From the NCBI RefSeq assembly GCF_012933365.1, contig NZ_JABBVZ010000030.1, positions 1 through 41,700 of the forward strand: a stretch of 41,700 nt of DNA. The letters are read 5' to 3'. The notes under the pieces are model-generated. The model was not told the origin of the DNA. It saw nothing but the letters and a program-made list of their open reading frames with translations, and did not search any database. Of the stretch, positions 41,622 to 41,700 are shown one piece after another. The number at the start of each line of letters is the position of its first letter. The stretch's first letter is position 1. The stretch comes from Sulfobacillus harzensis. GTDB lineage: Bacteria > Bacillota > Sulfobacillia > Sulfobacillales > Sulfobacillaceae. A program made the position numbers and the translations under genes.

Positions 41622-41700
41622 CACCTAGGAGCCTTTTCATTTAATCCGAACCCGCACGGCGCGCGGGTTTGACGCATTGGACGCTGCGATTTTCCTACAC
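41622..41700. other. Right-edge flank outside the insertion sequence
   Basis: Outside the proposed element end. It contains a 7-bp hairpin AACCCGC (41649-41655) / GCGGGTT (41663-41669). No frame here could be recognised as the missing part of the aminotransferase, so the element may not sit between two halves of that gene, or sequence has been lost. Confidence 0.3.

Noticed and set aside
41649-41669. Terminator at the right edge
   Set aside because: A seven-base stem with only three T residues after it, and no gene known to end there.
41477-41677. Minus-strand 66-codon frame upstream of the transposase
   Set aside because: No homology recognised, and it covers the probable promoter and end of the insertion sequence.

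Overview
The window comes from a moderately GC-rich bacterium. Strong AGGAGG-type ribosome binding sites, frequent GTG and TTG starts, two lipoproteins with Gly/Ser-rich mature N-termini and AraR-like GntR/LacI hybrid regulation suggest Bacillota (Firmicutes). A Sulfobacillus-like acidophile would fit the Gly/Ser-rich, low-charge exported proteins, but that is only an inference. No RNA genes, CRISPR arrays or phage genes were seen.

Block 1 (13463 down to 84, minus strand) is one tightly packed catabolic operon. It runs: SDR dehydrogenase, tandem dimeric alpha-beta-barrel protein, DUF1185-type protein, DapA-family aldolase, ornithine cyclodeaminase/mu-crystallin homologue, a LivK/LivHM/LivG/LivF-type ABC importer with the two permeases fused, aldehyde dehydrogenase, two-domain extradiol dioxygenase, Rieske dioxygenase alpha and beta, and a GntR/FCD regulator at the end. 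Rieske dioxygenase, dihydrodiol dehydrogenase, extradiol dioxygenase, DapA-type hydratase-aldolase and aldehyde dehydrogenase together match the order of chemistry of a naphthalene-type upper pathway. A sigma-70-like promoter with a perfect TTGACA lies upstream, and a 14-bp palindrome covers its -35 box.

Block 2 (20973 down to 14078, minus, plus a divergent regulator at 21123-22229, plus) looks like glycan use: an oligopeptide/sugar-type solute-binding lipoprotein, a GH38 alpha-mannosidase and two Gfo/Idh/MocA oxidoreductases. It ends in a clear intrinsic terminator (13971-14006). The divergent regulator is a GntR/LacI hybrid. Matching half-sites lie on both sides of the intergenic region. 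No permease for the binding protein is in the window.

Block 3 (37415 down to 22737, minus) is a second catabolic operon. It starts with an NCS1 permease and a GntR/FCD regulator, followed by a three-module cupin protein, RidA-like protein, ACMSD-type amidohydrolase, FAH-family hydrolase, a three-subunit molybdenum hydroxylase, SDR, FAD aromatic hydroxylase, CoxG-like protein, TIM-barrel isomerase and CrtI-like oxidoreductase. The set suggests hydroxylation, ring opening and hydrolysis of an N-heteroaromatic or other aromatic acid. The substrate cannot be read from the sequence.

Block 4 (37601 to the right edge) is a decaying region. An intact MFS transporter is followed by a cyclase-family gene and a convergent amino-acid permease gene that have both lost their 3' ends at one junction near 39250. 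Next come the tail of a class V aminotransferase gene and an insertion sequence with a 483-residue DDE transposase.
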